Assembly (NCBI RefSeq): GCF_001591505.1
Contig: NZ_BCVA01000002.1
Location: 235,995 to 299,994, forward strand
DNA length: 64,000 nt
From: Neobacillus niacini NBRC 15566
GTDB taxonomy: Bacteria > Bacillota > Bacilli > Bacillales > Cytobacillaceae
Direction of reading: 5' to 3'
Position numbers and translations under genes: made by a program. Below are positions 8,857 through 23,533 of the stretch, in pieces. The first letter of the stretch is position 1. Each line of letters begins with the position of its first letter. A model generated the notes under the pieces. That model did not search any database. It was not told the DNA's origin and saw nothing but the letters and a program-made list of their open reading frames with translations.

Positions 8857-9739
8857 ACAACAAAAGGGAGACCGAATTGATAAAGTTATTTCAACTTTAG
8901 ATGAAGAATGGTCTAGAACACAGGTTCAGCAATGGATTAAAGAAGGAAATGTCCTAGTAAATGGGCAAAAAATTAAAACGAACTACAAATGCAGTCTAAA
9001 TGATGAAATTGAGATTACAATTCCAGACCCAGAGTTATTGGATGTAATTCCCGAAGATATGGATTTAGATATTTATTTCGAAGATAAAGATGTTTTAGTG
9101 GTTAACAAACCAAGCGGGATGGTGGTCCATCCTGCACCTGGACATTTAACGGGAACACTTGTTAATGGTTTAATGGCCCATTGTAAGGATTTATCAGGAA
9201 TAAATGGTGTTTTGAGACCTGGTATTGTTCATCGCATTGATAAGGACACATCTGGTCTTTTAATGGTTGCTAAAAATGATATGGCGCATGAAAAGCTTGT
9301 AAACCAATTAGTGGAAAAGACTGTTACACGGAAGTATAGAGCCATCGTCCATGGTGTGATTCCGCATGATTTTGGAACCATCGATGCGCCGCTTGGAAGA
9401 GATACAAAAGATCGTCAAAGTATGACGGTGGTGGATAATGGGAAACACGCTGTGACTCATTTCCATGTGCTTGAGCGTTTTAAGGATTTTACATTTGTGG
9501 AGTGTCAACTAGAAACAGGCAGGACTCACCAAATTCGTGTCCATATGAAATATATTGGCTATCCACTTGCAGGGGACCCCAAGTATGGTCCAAAGAAAAC
9601 ATTGGATATTAATGGACAGGCCTTGCATGCAGGAATCCTTGGGTTTAATCACCCTAGAACGAACGAATACCTAGAATTCGAAGCGCCTCTGCCGAAAGAA
9701 TTTGAAGAGTTATTAGAGCAATTGCGAAATAATCATTGA
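8828..9739 (+). CDS. rluD: RluD-family 23S rRNA pseudouridine synthase
   Basis: RluA/RluD-type enzyme that isomerises uridines to pseudouridine, most likely in helix 69 of 23S rRNA; known as YlyB in B. subtilis. The 303-residue protein has an N-terminal S4 domain (about residues 15-75, [18 protein letters not shown]) and the catalytic domain with [11 protein letters not shown], catalytic Asp138. [10 protein letters not shown] and GHPLxGDxxYG-like ([11 protein letters not shown]) blocks follow. The start at 8828 is fixed by AAAGGAG seven bases upstream. It overlaps lspA by 29 bases, so translation is probably coupled. Confidence 0.93.
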   Translation: MEKMVHTILEQQKGDRIDKVISTLDEEWSRTQVQQWIKEGNVLVNGQKIKTNYKCSLNDEIEITIPDPELLDVIPEDMDLDIYFEDKDVLVVNKPSGMVVHPAPGHLTGTLVNGLMAHCKDLSGINGVLRPGIVHRIDKDTSGLLMVAKNDMAHEKLVNQLVEKTVTRKYRAIVHGVIPHDFGTIDAPLGRDTKDRQSMTVVDNGKHAVTHFHVLERFKDFTFVECQLETGRTHQIRVHMKYIGYPLAGDPKYGPKKTLDINGQALHAGILGFNHPRTNEYLEFEAPLPKEFEELLEQLRNNH

Positions 9740-9764
9740 CATATTTGTCGAATTAAAGTACGAT
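9736..9764 (+). promoter_or_regulatory. Sigma-A promoter of the pyr operon
   Basis: Perfect -35 TTGACA at 9736-9741, 17-base spacer, -10 TACGAT at 9759-9764. The -35 contains the rluD stop codon (9737-9739). The predicted start near 9771 leads directly into the first PyrR attenuator. Confidence 0.8.
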
Positions 9765-9781
9765 AACAACAGTTGAATATG

Positions 9782-10460
<679 letters not shown>

Positions 10461-10466
10461 ATAGTG

Positions 10467-10580
10467 ACCCTTTTAATAGCAGTCCAGTGAGGCTGACAAA
10501 GGGGAAAATGCCATCATTTAGCTAAAATGGCATTTCCATACCCTCTTTGTACACTCATGGACAAAGAGGGTATTTTTATT
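10467..10580 (+). promoter_or_regulatory. PyrR-dependent attenuator 2 (pyrR-pyrP)
   Basis: The PyrR loop AGTCCAGTGAGGCT at 10481-10494 is flanked by CCCTTTT / AAAGGGG. A candidate antiterminator pairs CAAAGGGG-AATGCCAT with ATGGCATT-CCCTCTTTG. The terminator is a perfect 13-bp stem (10538-10550 with 10561-10573) followed by T residues. Confidence 0.93.
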
Positions 10581-10626
10581 TGGAAAAAACACACTATATA
10601 ACAAAAGAATTTCGGAGGAGAAACCA

Positions 10627-11937
10627 TTGAATAATAAACCCATCTTAGACGTAAAAGAGATTCCAACTCCTGCGCAATGGATCACTTTAAGCTTACAACA
10701 CTTATTCGCAATGTTCGGAGCAACCATTCTTGTTCCCTATCTTGTTGGGTTAAGCCCAGCAATAGCATTGATATCAAGTGGTTTAGGAACACTCGCTTTC
10801 TTAATGATTACAAAATGGCAGGTTCCTGCATATCTTGGTTCCTCGTTTGCTTTTATAGCTCCAGTGATTGCGGCAAAAGCAACAGCCGGTCCAGGGGGTG
10901 CCATGATTGGATCATTCCTTGCAGGTCTTGTTTACGGAATTGTAGCACTGATCATTAGTAAAGCAGGTCACCGCTGGATTATGAATTTGCTGCCTCCTAT
11001 TGTAGTCGGCCCGGTAATTATTGTAATTGGTTTAGCGCTCGCAGGTACTGCGGTTGGTATGGCAATGAATAATCCTGCAGGAGAATATAGCTTAATACAT
11101 TTCTCCGCAGCTTTAGTAACGTTAGCAGTAACCATTATTTGTACTATTTACATGCGCGGCATGTTGAGTATTATCCCAATTCTGGCAGGTATTGTGATTG
11201 GATACTTATACTCTTTTGCAATCGGTATAGTTGATTTTAAACCAGTTTTGGAAGCAAGTTGGTTTGAAATGCCTGAATTTATCATTCCTTTTGTGAGCTA
11301 CGAAGTAAAAGTAACATGGGACTTAGCGCTTCTAATGGTGCCAGTCGCAATCGTAACACTTTCTGAACATATAGGCCATCAGCTTGTGCTTAGTAAAGTA
11401 GTTGGCCGTGACTACATTAAAGAACCAGGTCTGCACCGCTCTATTTTGGGAGATGGAACAGCAACGATTATTTCTGCATTGATTGGCGGACCTCCGAAAA
11501 CAACATACGGCGAGAATATCGGTGTCTTAGCAATAACTAGAGTTTACAGTGTATATGTTATTGCAGGTGCAGCAGTTCTTGCAACAATCTTTGGATTTAT
11601 CGGAAAGATAACAGCATTAATTAGTACCATCCCCACACCTGTTATGGGCGGCGTATCCATACTTCTTTTTGGAATCATCGCTTCATCAGGGCTACGGATG
11701 CTCGTAGACAGTAAAATTGATTTTGGGAACAAGCGAAACTTAGTGATTTCATCTGTCATCCTAGTTTTCGGAATTGGCGGCGCCTTTGTAAAAGTATCAG
11801 AATCATTCCAGATTCAAGGAATGGCATTCGCAGCCATTGCCGGAGTTCTTTTGCACTTAATCCTGCCTGGTAAAGAACCAGTAAATGAAGATATGTTCGA
11901 ACAAACGGTAGAAAAGGATAATCCAAAAACTGCATAA
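10627..11937 (+). CDS. pyrP: Uracil permease
   Basis: Proton-coupled uracil transporter of the NCS2 (nucleobase-ascorbate) family in the cytoplasmic membrane. The 436-residue protein is hydrophobic throughout, with about 14 membrane segments. It carries family signatures: the QHLFAMFGATILVPYLVGL start, SLxEHIGHQ-type TLSEHIGHQLVLSKVVGRD and GGPPKTTYGENIGVLAITR. The start is a TTG at 10627, chosen because GGAGGAG lies seven bases upstream. The gene is bracketed by PyrR attenuators 2 and 3, which gives it regulation separate from the biosynthetic genes downstream. Confidence 0.95.
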   Translation: MNNKPILDVKEIPTPAQWITLSLQHLFAMFGATILVPYLVGLSPAIALISSGLGTLAFLMITKWQVPAYLGSSFAFIAPVIAAKATAGPGGAMIGSFLAGLVYGIVALIISKAGHRWIMNLLPPIVVGPVIIVIGLALAGTAVGMAMNNPAGEYSLIHFSAALVTLAVTIICTIYMRGMLSIIPILAGIVIGYLYSFAIGIVDFKPVLEASWFEMPEFIIPFVSYEVKVTWDLALLMVPVAIVTLSEHIGHQLVLSKVVGRDYIKEPGLHRSILGDGTATIISALIGGPPKTTYGENIGVLAITRVYSVYVIAGAAVLATIFGFIGKITALISTIPTPVMGGVSILLFGIIASSGLRMLVDSKIDFGNKRNLVISSVILVFGIGGAFVKVSESFQIQGMAFAAIAGVLLHLILPGKEPVNEDMFEQTVEKDNPKTA

Positions 11938-11947
11938 GGAGAATCAA

Positions 11948-14282
<2,335 letters not shown>

Positions 14283-14286
<4 letters not shown>

Positions 14287-15389
14287 AAGCACAACTAATT
14301 TTAGAAGATGGAACGATTTTTATCGGCGATGGTTTTGGAAGTCATATGGATACAATCGGAGAAGTCGTCTTTAATACAGGAATGACAGGCTATCAAGAAA
14401 TTCTTTCAGACCCATCTTATTGCGGGCAAATTGTTATGCTGACTTACCCACTGATTGGAAATTATGGTATCAACCGAGACGATTTTGAAACCATTAACCC
14501 TGCTGTGAAAGGCTTTATCGTCAAGGAAGCTGCAGAATTCCCTTCCAATTGGAGAAGCGAATTTACGATGGATGAGTATTTTAAAATGAAAAATATCCCT
14601 GGAATTGCAGGGATTGATACACGTAAATTAACAAGAATTATTCGTCAATACGGAACATTAAAAGGAGCTATCTGCTCGATTGAAAGTGATCCAAATGAAG
14701 TAATTAGTAAACTTAGACAGACAAAGCTGCCGATCGACCAAGTGAGAAGAGTCTCCACAAAAAATTCTTATCCAAGTCCAGGCAGAGGAAAAAGAATTGT
14801 GCTTGTTGATTTCGGGATGAAGCATGGTATTTTACGAGAATTAAATAAACGCAATTGTGATGTTGTTGTGGTTCCATACCATACAACGGCGGATGAAATC
14901 CTGCAATTACGACCAGATGGAATTATGCTTTCCAACGGACCTGGGGATCCAAAGGATGTTCCAGAAGCCATTCATATGATTAAACAGCTATTAGGCTTAG
15001 TTCCGATATTTGGTATCTGCCTTGGCCACCAATTATTTGCGTTAGCATGTGGTGCCAATACAGATAAAATGAAATTCGGACATCGAGGTTCTAACCATCC
15101 TGTTAAAGATTTAACAACAGGGAAAATCGCGATTACAGCACAAAATCATGGTTTTACGGTTGAAGAAAAGTCATTACAGAACACTAGACTGGCAGTTACC
15201 CATATTGCCCTAAATGATGGAACAGTCGAAGGTTTAAAGCATTTAGATTATCCTGCCTTTACTGTTCAATACCACCCAGAAGCGTCACCAGGACCTGAAG
15301 ACGCCAACCATTTATTCGATCAGTTTCTTGCGATGATTGAAGATCAAAAACAGGAGGTTTCCACAACATGCCAAAACGTACTGATATAA
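14283..15389 (+). CDS. pyrAA: Carbamoyl-phosphate synthase, small (glutaminase) chain, pyrimidine-specific
   Basis: Hydrolyses glutamine and passes ammonia to the large chain. The 368-residue protein has the N-terminal CPSase small domain ([31 protein letters not shown]) and a C-terminal class I glutamine amidotransferase with LSNGPGDP, nucleophile Cys246 in GICLGHQ, and the His/Glu pair in YHPEASPGP. The ATGA overlap with pyrC and a 22-base overlap with pyrAB indicate strict co-expression, fitting a 1:1 complex. Its place inside the pyr operon marks it as the pyrimidine rather than the arginine isozyme. Confidence 0.95.
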
Positions 15390-18300
15390 ACTCCATTTTA
15401 GTGATTGGTTCAGGACCAATTGTCATTGGCCAGGCAGCAGAATTCGATTATGCAGGCACCCAGGCTTGTATTGCCCTTAAAGAAGAAGGTTATCGTGTTA
15501 TTCTTGTAAACTCCAATCCGGCCACAATTATGACAGATACAGAAATTGCGGATGCCGTTTATATTGAACCATTAACGGAGGAATTTGTTAGCAGAATCAT
15601 TCGCAAAGAACGTCCAGACGCCCTGCTCGCTACTCTTGGGGGTCAAACAGGTCTAAACTTAGCTGTTGAGTTGTCAAAATCAGGAGTTTTAGAAGAGTGT
15701 GAAGTTGAGATCTTAGGAACAAAGTTATCCGCGATTAAACAAGCAGAAGATCGTGATTTATTCCGCAGTCTAATGAATGAGCTTGGTGAACCTGTTCCAG
15801 ATAGTGAGATTATCCATGAATTAGCCGAAGCACATGCATTTGTTGAAAAAATTGGATTTCCTGTCATTGTTCGCCCTGCTTATACACTTGGCGGAACAGG
15901 CGGCGGAATCTGTCATGATGCAGAAGAGTTGGATGAAATCGTTGCGAGCGGTTTAAAGCACAGTCCCGTAACCCAATGTTTACTCGAGAAAAGCATTGCC
16001 GGTTATAAAGAAATCGAATATGAAGTAATGCGCGATGGAAATGATAATGCCATTGTTGTATGTAATATGGAAAACATTGATCCTGTGGGTGTTCATACAG
16101 GCGACTCTATTGTCGTTGCGCCAAGCCAAACGTTGAGTGACAGAGAATATCAGCTATTAAGAAACGTTTCATTAAAAATAATTCGTGCACTGGGAATAGA
16201 AGGCGGATGTAATGTTCAGCTTGCCCTAGACCCTTATAGTTTTAACTACTATATCATTGAGGTAAACCCAAGGGTAAGCCGTTCGTCCGCTTTAGCGTCA
16301 AAAGCAACAGGTTATCCGATTGCTAAACTTGCAGCCAAAATTGCAGTAGGTTTAACGCTGGATGAAATGCTTAATCCTGTAACAGGTAAAACATATGCAA
16401 GCTTTGAACCGGCTCTAGACTACATCGTTACAAAAATTCCAAGATGGCCATTTGATAAATTTGAATCAGGCAATCGTTCACTTGGAACGCAAATGAAAGC
16501 TACCGGTGAAGTAATGGCGATTGGAAGAACCTTTGAGGAATCTTTATTAAAAGCTATCCGCTCGTTAGAAGCTGGTGTATACCATTTTGAATTAAATGGA
16601 GCAGAAGATATCAGTGATGAATTATTAGAAAAACGAATTTGTAAAGCCGGAGATGAGAGGCTCTTTTATATCGCGGAAGCACTTAAGCGGGGGATTACGG
16701 TAGAAACCATTCATCAATGGAGCCAGATAGACTTATTTTTCTTAAACAAGTTCCAAGGAATAATTGAATTAGAAACAAAGATTGCTTCTAATCCAATGGA
16801 TATGGATATACTTAAGGAAGTTAAACAAAAAGGCTTTTCTGATAATGCGATTGCCAAACTTTGGAATCGTAAGGAACAGGATATTTACAATCTACGCAAA
16901 GATTTGGGTATAATCCCAGTTTATAAAATGGTAGATACATGTGCGGCTGAATTTGAATCAGAAACACCTTACTACTACGGAACATACGAAGAAGAAAATG
17001 AATCGATGGTAACAGACAGACAAAGTGTTATTGTTCTTGGTTCTGGTCCAATTCGTATCGGCCAAGGTATAGAGTTTGATTACGCAACAGTTCATTCTGT
17101 TAAAGCAATAAAAGAAGCTGGTTATGAAGCAATTATTATTAATAATAATCCTGAAACGGTTTCAACTGATTTCAGTATCTCGGATAAGCTTTATTTTGAA
17201 CCACTAACGATTGAAGATGTAATGAGTATTATTGATTTAGAAAGTCCACTAGGTGTAGTTGTACAATTTGGCGGACAAACGGCGATTAATCTAGCTGCTA
17301 AATTAGAGGAAAATGGAGTGAAAATTCTTGGAACAAGCCTTGAGGATTTGGATCGTGCAGAGAACAGGGATAAATTTGAACAAGCCCTTGTACAGCTCGA
17401 CATCCCAATGCCACTTGGGAAAACTGCATTATCAGTTTCTGAGGCCGTTGAAATTGCAAATGAAATTGGTTACCCAGTTCTTGTGCGTCCTTCTTATGTA
17501 CTAGGAGGCAGAGCAATGGAGATTGTCTATCGCCAAGAAGAACTGCTTCATTATATGGAAAATGCAGTTAAAATTAATCCTGAACATCCAGTTTTGATTG
17601 ACCGCTACTTAACAGGAAAAGAAATTGAAGTGGATGCCATTTGTGACGGCGAAAATGTGTTGATACCTGGCATTATGGAGCATATTGAACGTGCAGGGGT
17701 CCATTCTGGGGATTCGATTGCAGTATACCCGCCACAGACACTTTCAGCTAGTATCAAACAAACTCTCGTTGAATACACCGAAAAAATGGCGAAGGGTTTA
17801 AACATTGTTGGACTGTTGAATATTCAGTATGTCATTGCGAAAGATCAGGTATATGTCCTTGAAGTCAATCCACGTTCAAGTCGTACTGTTCCATTCTTAA
17901 GCAAGATTACTAATGTTCCAATGGCTAAAATTGCCACAAAAGCAATCTTAGGTGTTTCAATCGTGGATCAAGGCTACACACCAGGAATCGTTCCTGAAAA
18001 GAAAGGTGTGTATGTAAAAGTACCAGTATTTTCCTTTGCGAAACTCCGAAGCGTAGATATCACGCTTGGTCCTGAAATGAAATCAACAGGTGAAGTAATG
18101 GGTAAAGATATTACCCTTGAAAAGGCACTTTATAAAGGGTTAATTGCCTCAGGTATGAATATTCAAAAGTTTGGTACTGTATTGTTTACCGTCGCAGATA
18201 AAGATAAACAAGAATCATTAAAGCTTGCTAAACGTTTTGCTGCCAACGGTTATCGAATTATGGCAACAGGTGGTACAGCTGCTGTTCTCGAGGCTGCTGG

Positions 18301-18570
18301 TCTGCCTGTAAAGGTCATTGGGAAAATTGGCTCGGAAGGCAAAACACTGCTAGACGTTATTCATAATGGGGAGGCCCAGTTCATTGTTAACACGCTGACA
18401 AAGGGAAAACAGCCTGAACGTGACGGCTTTAGAATTCGTCGTGAAGCAGTTGAAAATGGGGTTCCATGCTTAACCTCATTAGATACAGCTGACGCCATTC
18501 TTAAAGTAATCGAATCAATGAATTTTTCAGCAGAAGCTATGGCAGTAGAGGAAAAGGAGGTTGTGTTTGC

Positions 18571-18574
<4 letters not shown>
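15368..18574 (+). CDS. pyrAB: Carbamoyl-phosphate synthase, large chain, pyrimidine-specific
   Basis: Makes carbamoyl phosphate from bicarbonate, ammonia and two ATP. The 1068-residue protein has the duplicated architecture: the first synthetase half starts at [21 protein letters not shown], the second at about residue 550 ([24 protein letters not shown]). Each half has an ATP-grasp domain ([22 protein letters not shown] and [17 protein letters not shown]). The C-terminal MGS-like allosteric domain (about residues 930-1060, [10 protein letters not shown] through [21 protein letters not shown]) is where UMP or PRPP would act. The ATG follows CAGGAGGTTTCC inside the end of pyrAA. Confidence 0.97.
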
Positions 18575-20966
<2,392 letters not shown>

Positions 20967-20970
<4 letters not shown>

Positions 20971-21599
20971 AAAAAGTAATAGCAGAAAAATTATTAACGA
21001 TCAATGCGGTAGCTTTGAAACCTAACGATCCATTTACTTGGACTTCAGGATTACGCTCGCCAATCTATTGTGACAACCGCCTAACTCTTTCTTATCCAGA
21101 AGTAAGAAAAGCAATCGCACAAGGTCTGCAAGCTTTAATTCTTGAGAAATATCCGGCTGCAGAAGTAATTGCCGGGACAGCAACAGCAGGGATTCCACAC
21201 GCCGCTTGGGTTAGCGATTTATTAAACTTACCGATGTGTTACGTTCGTTCGAAAGCAAAAGGTCATGGAAAAGGGAACCAAATAGAAGGAAAAGTAGAAA
21301 AAGGTCAAAAGGTTGTGGTGGTGGAGGATTTAATTTCTACTGGCGGCAGTGTCATTACAGCTGTTCAAGCACTAAGAGAAGCTGGCTGTGAAGTCCTTGG
21401 CGTAGTTTCCATTTTCACATATGGGCTGGAAAAGGGGAAGGAGGCATTCCAACAAGAAGAGATTCAAAGTGAATCGCTTACGGATTTTGCAAATCTAGTC
21501 GAGGTGGCAATTGAAATGGGCTACATCAGCAAAAACGATCAAGAAAGCTTACTATCATGGAGCACGGCCCCATCAGAATGGAGTAAGAGATTCGAATAA
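20967..21599 (+). CDS. pyrE: Orotate phosphoribosyltransferase
   Basis: Joins orotate to PRPP to give OMP, fifth step of the pathway. The 210-residue type I phosphoribosyltransferase has [16 protein letters not shown] at the N-terminus, the catalytic loop [13 protein letters not shown] and the PRPP-binding motif [13 protein letters not shown]. The start at 20967 overlaps the pyrF stop and is preceded by GGAGGAG. It is the last gene of the pyr operon and is followed by a convergent terminator shared with rqcH. Confidence 0.96.
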
Positions 21600-21604
21600 A
21601 ACAA

Positions 21605-21632
21605 TAGCCCCGGAAATCCGGGGCATATTTAT
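21605..21632. terminator. Bidirectional terminator between pyrE and rqcH
   Basis: Perfect 7-bp stem GCCCCGG / CCGGGGC (21607-21613 with 21618-21624) lies 8 bases from each stop codon. AT-rich stretches on both sides (ATATTTATT on the plus side, TATTGTTTTATT on the minus side) let it serve both convergent genes. Confidence 0.8.
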
Positions 21633-23341
21633 TATTTCTTAAGTTTAAGAACCAATTCTTCCTCAGGGGTAACATATACTGTCTGTTGATTATCATAAAT
21701 AACAAAGCCCGGCTTTGCACCGCTAGGTTTTTTTACATACCGCACCTTTGTATAATCTACCGGTACGGAACCGGAATTTCGAGCTTTGCTAAAATAGGCA
21801 GCCAAGTTCGCTGCTTCACGGATGGTTTCTTCGGATGGTTCTTTGCTGCGAATGATTACATGGGAGCCAGGAATGTCTTTGGTATGAAGCCAAATCTCAT
21901 CTCTCGCGGCTAGTTTATTGGTCAAATAATCATTTTGCTTATTATTTTTTCCAACGATTATTTCAGTGCCATCAGAAGAACGGTAATGGTCCAATATCGG
22001 TTTCGCGTTGGATATCTTTTTAGCATTTCGTTTTTGACGGTCGCGGATATATCCCCCTTCCACCAGTTCCTCGCGAATTTCCTGGATGTCCTTAGGGGAC
22101 GCTGATTGTACCTGCTGCAATAAATTCTCAAAATAAAGAACTTCCTCACGTGCTTTTTCGATTTGTTCAATAACAATGGAAACAGAGTTTTTCGCTTTCT
22201 GGTATTTAGAAAAATACTTTTGAGCGTTTTCTGATGGCGTCTTCCGCGGATCTAATGGTATTACAACTTTTCCGCCCATTTCATCGTAATAATCAATTAC
22301 CTCGATTTCTTTCATCCCTTTTTTTGCAGCATAGAGATTTGCAGTTAATAATTCCCCAAAACGTTGGAGCTGGTCTGATTTCTCAGCCTCTCTTAATGTG
22401 CTCTCTAACTTTTCGATTTTTTTCTCATTTTTTTCTTTCTCATTGATGATTAACCGCTCAATATCATTTCCTTGCTGCTTAACCCTGTCCCTTTCAGCCT
22501 TTCCGAAATAAAAGCGGTCAAGCATTTCACTTAAGGTGGAGAAGTTTTTCACTTCCCCTTTAATATGTTCAAGCGGAAAGAGGTAGAACACTTCCTTATT
22601 ACCTGTTGACATAATAGAAGGTAAAAACTCTCCACTCTTAATTCTTTGTATCAATTGAAGAAACGAAGCTGGTACGGTTGCTCGGTTAGCAATACCGCTT
22701 TGGAAAATCACTTCTTTCGCAAAAAGCGGTGAGGTTCCAGCAAAATGCTCAACAATTTGCTTATCAAGCTTACCGCTATTAAAATCAATCTTTCTCAAGA
22801 TATCATCAGTACCAACCATAAATGGGTTTTGTTTGTTTTGTTCTGGCGGGTAAATATATGGCTGCCCTGGCAAGATCGCTCTGTGGCTATTTACAGCAAA
22901 TGACACGTGCTTAACACTGTCGAGAATGATATTCCTAGTTTTATCAACCAGTACAATATTACTGTGTCTTCCCATGATTTCGATGACTAGCTGTTTGTAG
23001 CTGACATCACCGATTTCATTTCTGCCTTTGATTTCAAAAATAATCATCCGATCATTTTCTACTTGATACACATCCTCTAATATATAGCCCTCAATATGCT
23101 TTCTAAGCAGCATACAGAACATTGGCGGTTCGCTGGGGTTTTCGTATGCTTCATTTGTAAGCTGGACTCGTGCATAGCTGGGGTGAGCTGAAAATAATAG
23201 CTTTTGGTTCACTCCATTTGCACGGATTGTAAGAATTACTTCATTTTTATAAGGCTGGTGCACCTTGTTAATTCTACCGCCCTTTAACGTGCACGAAAGT
23301 TCATCAACCATTGCTTTTGTAAATAAACCATCAAATGACAT
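21632..23341 (-). CDS. rqcH: Rqc2 homologue RqcH (NFACT family), ribosome-associated quality control
   Basis: Binds peptidyl-tRNA-blocked 50S subunits and adds C-terminal alanine tails that mark stalled chains for degradation; formerly YloA/FbpA, 'fibronectin-binding protein'. The 569-residue protein has the NFACT-N domain ([11 protein letters not shown]... through about 190) with Asp97-Arg98 (VENDRM), the pair required for tRNA-Ala recruitment in B. subtilis. Next come a helix-hairpin-helix and long coiled coil (about 270-430), and a C-terminal NFACT-R domain ([12 protein letters not shown]). The ATG at 23341 is chosen over 23350 because AAGGA lies at the correct distance before it and MSFDG is the family start. 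Confidence 0.93.
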   Translation of the reverse strand: MSFDGLFTKAMVDELSCTLKGGRINKVHQPYKNEVILTIRANGVNQKLLFSAHPSYARVQLTNEAYENPSEPPMFCMLLRKHIEGYILEDVYQVENDRMIIFEIKGRNEIGDVSYKQLVIEIMGRHSNIVLVDKTRNIILDSVKHVSFAVNSHRAILPGQPYIYPPEQNKQNPFMVGTDDILRKIDFNSGKLDKQIVEHFAGTSPLFAKEVIFQSGIANRATVPASFLQLIQRIKSGEFLPSIMSTGNKEVFYLFPLEHIKGEVKNFSTLSEMLDRFYFGKAERDRVKQQGNDIERLIINEKEKNEKKIEKLESTLREAEKSDQLQRFGELLTANLYAAKKGMKEIEVIDYYDEMGGKVVIPLDPRKTPSENAQKYFSKYQKAKNSVSIVIEQIEKAREEVLYFENLLQQVQSASPKDIQEIREELVEGGYIRDRQKRNAKKISNAKPILDHYRSSDGTEIIVGKNNKQNDYLTNKLAARDEIWLHTKDIPGSHVIIRSKEPSEETIREAANLAAYFSKARNSGSVPVDYTKVRYVKKPSGAKPGFVIYDNQQTVYVTPEEELVLKLKK

Positions 23342-23533
23342 GAAAAACATCCTTTACTTCAAACATATTTACTTCTTTAAGTATAGCTTACAAAGTATGA
23401 GTATGTCTTATTTTATCTTGTTCATGCAGTTCTCATAACTCGTCTAAATTATCATAGCATTTTTTTGGACGAGGCTGAATAAGCTGTCTTTAGAGTAATG
23501 TCTAAGAAAACTAGGGGGAAGTGAGATGGTCGG

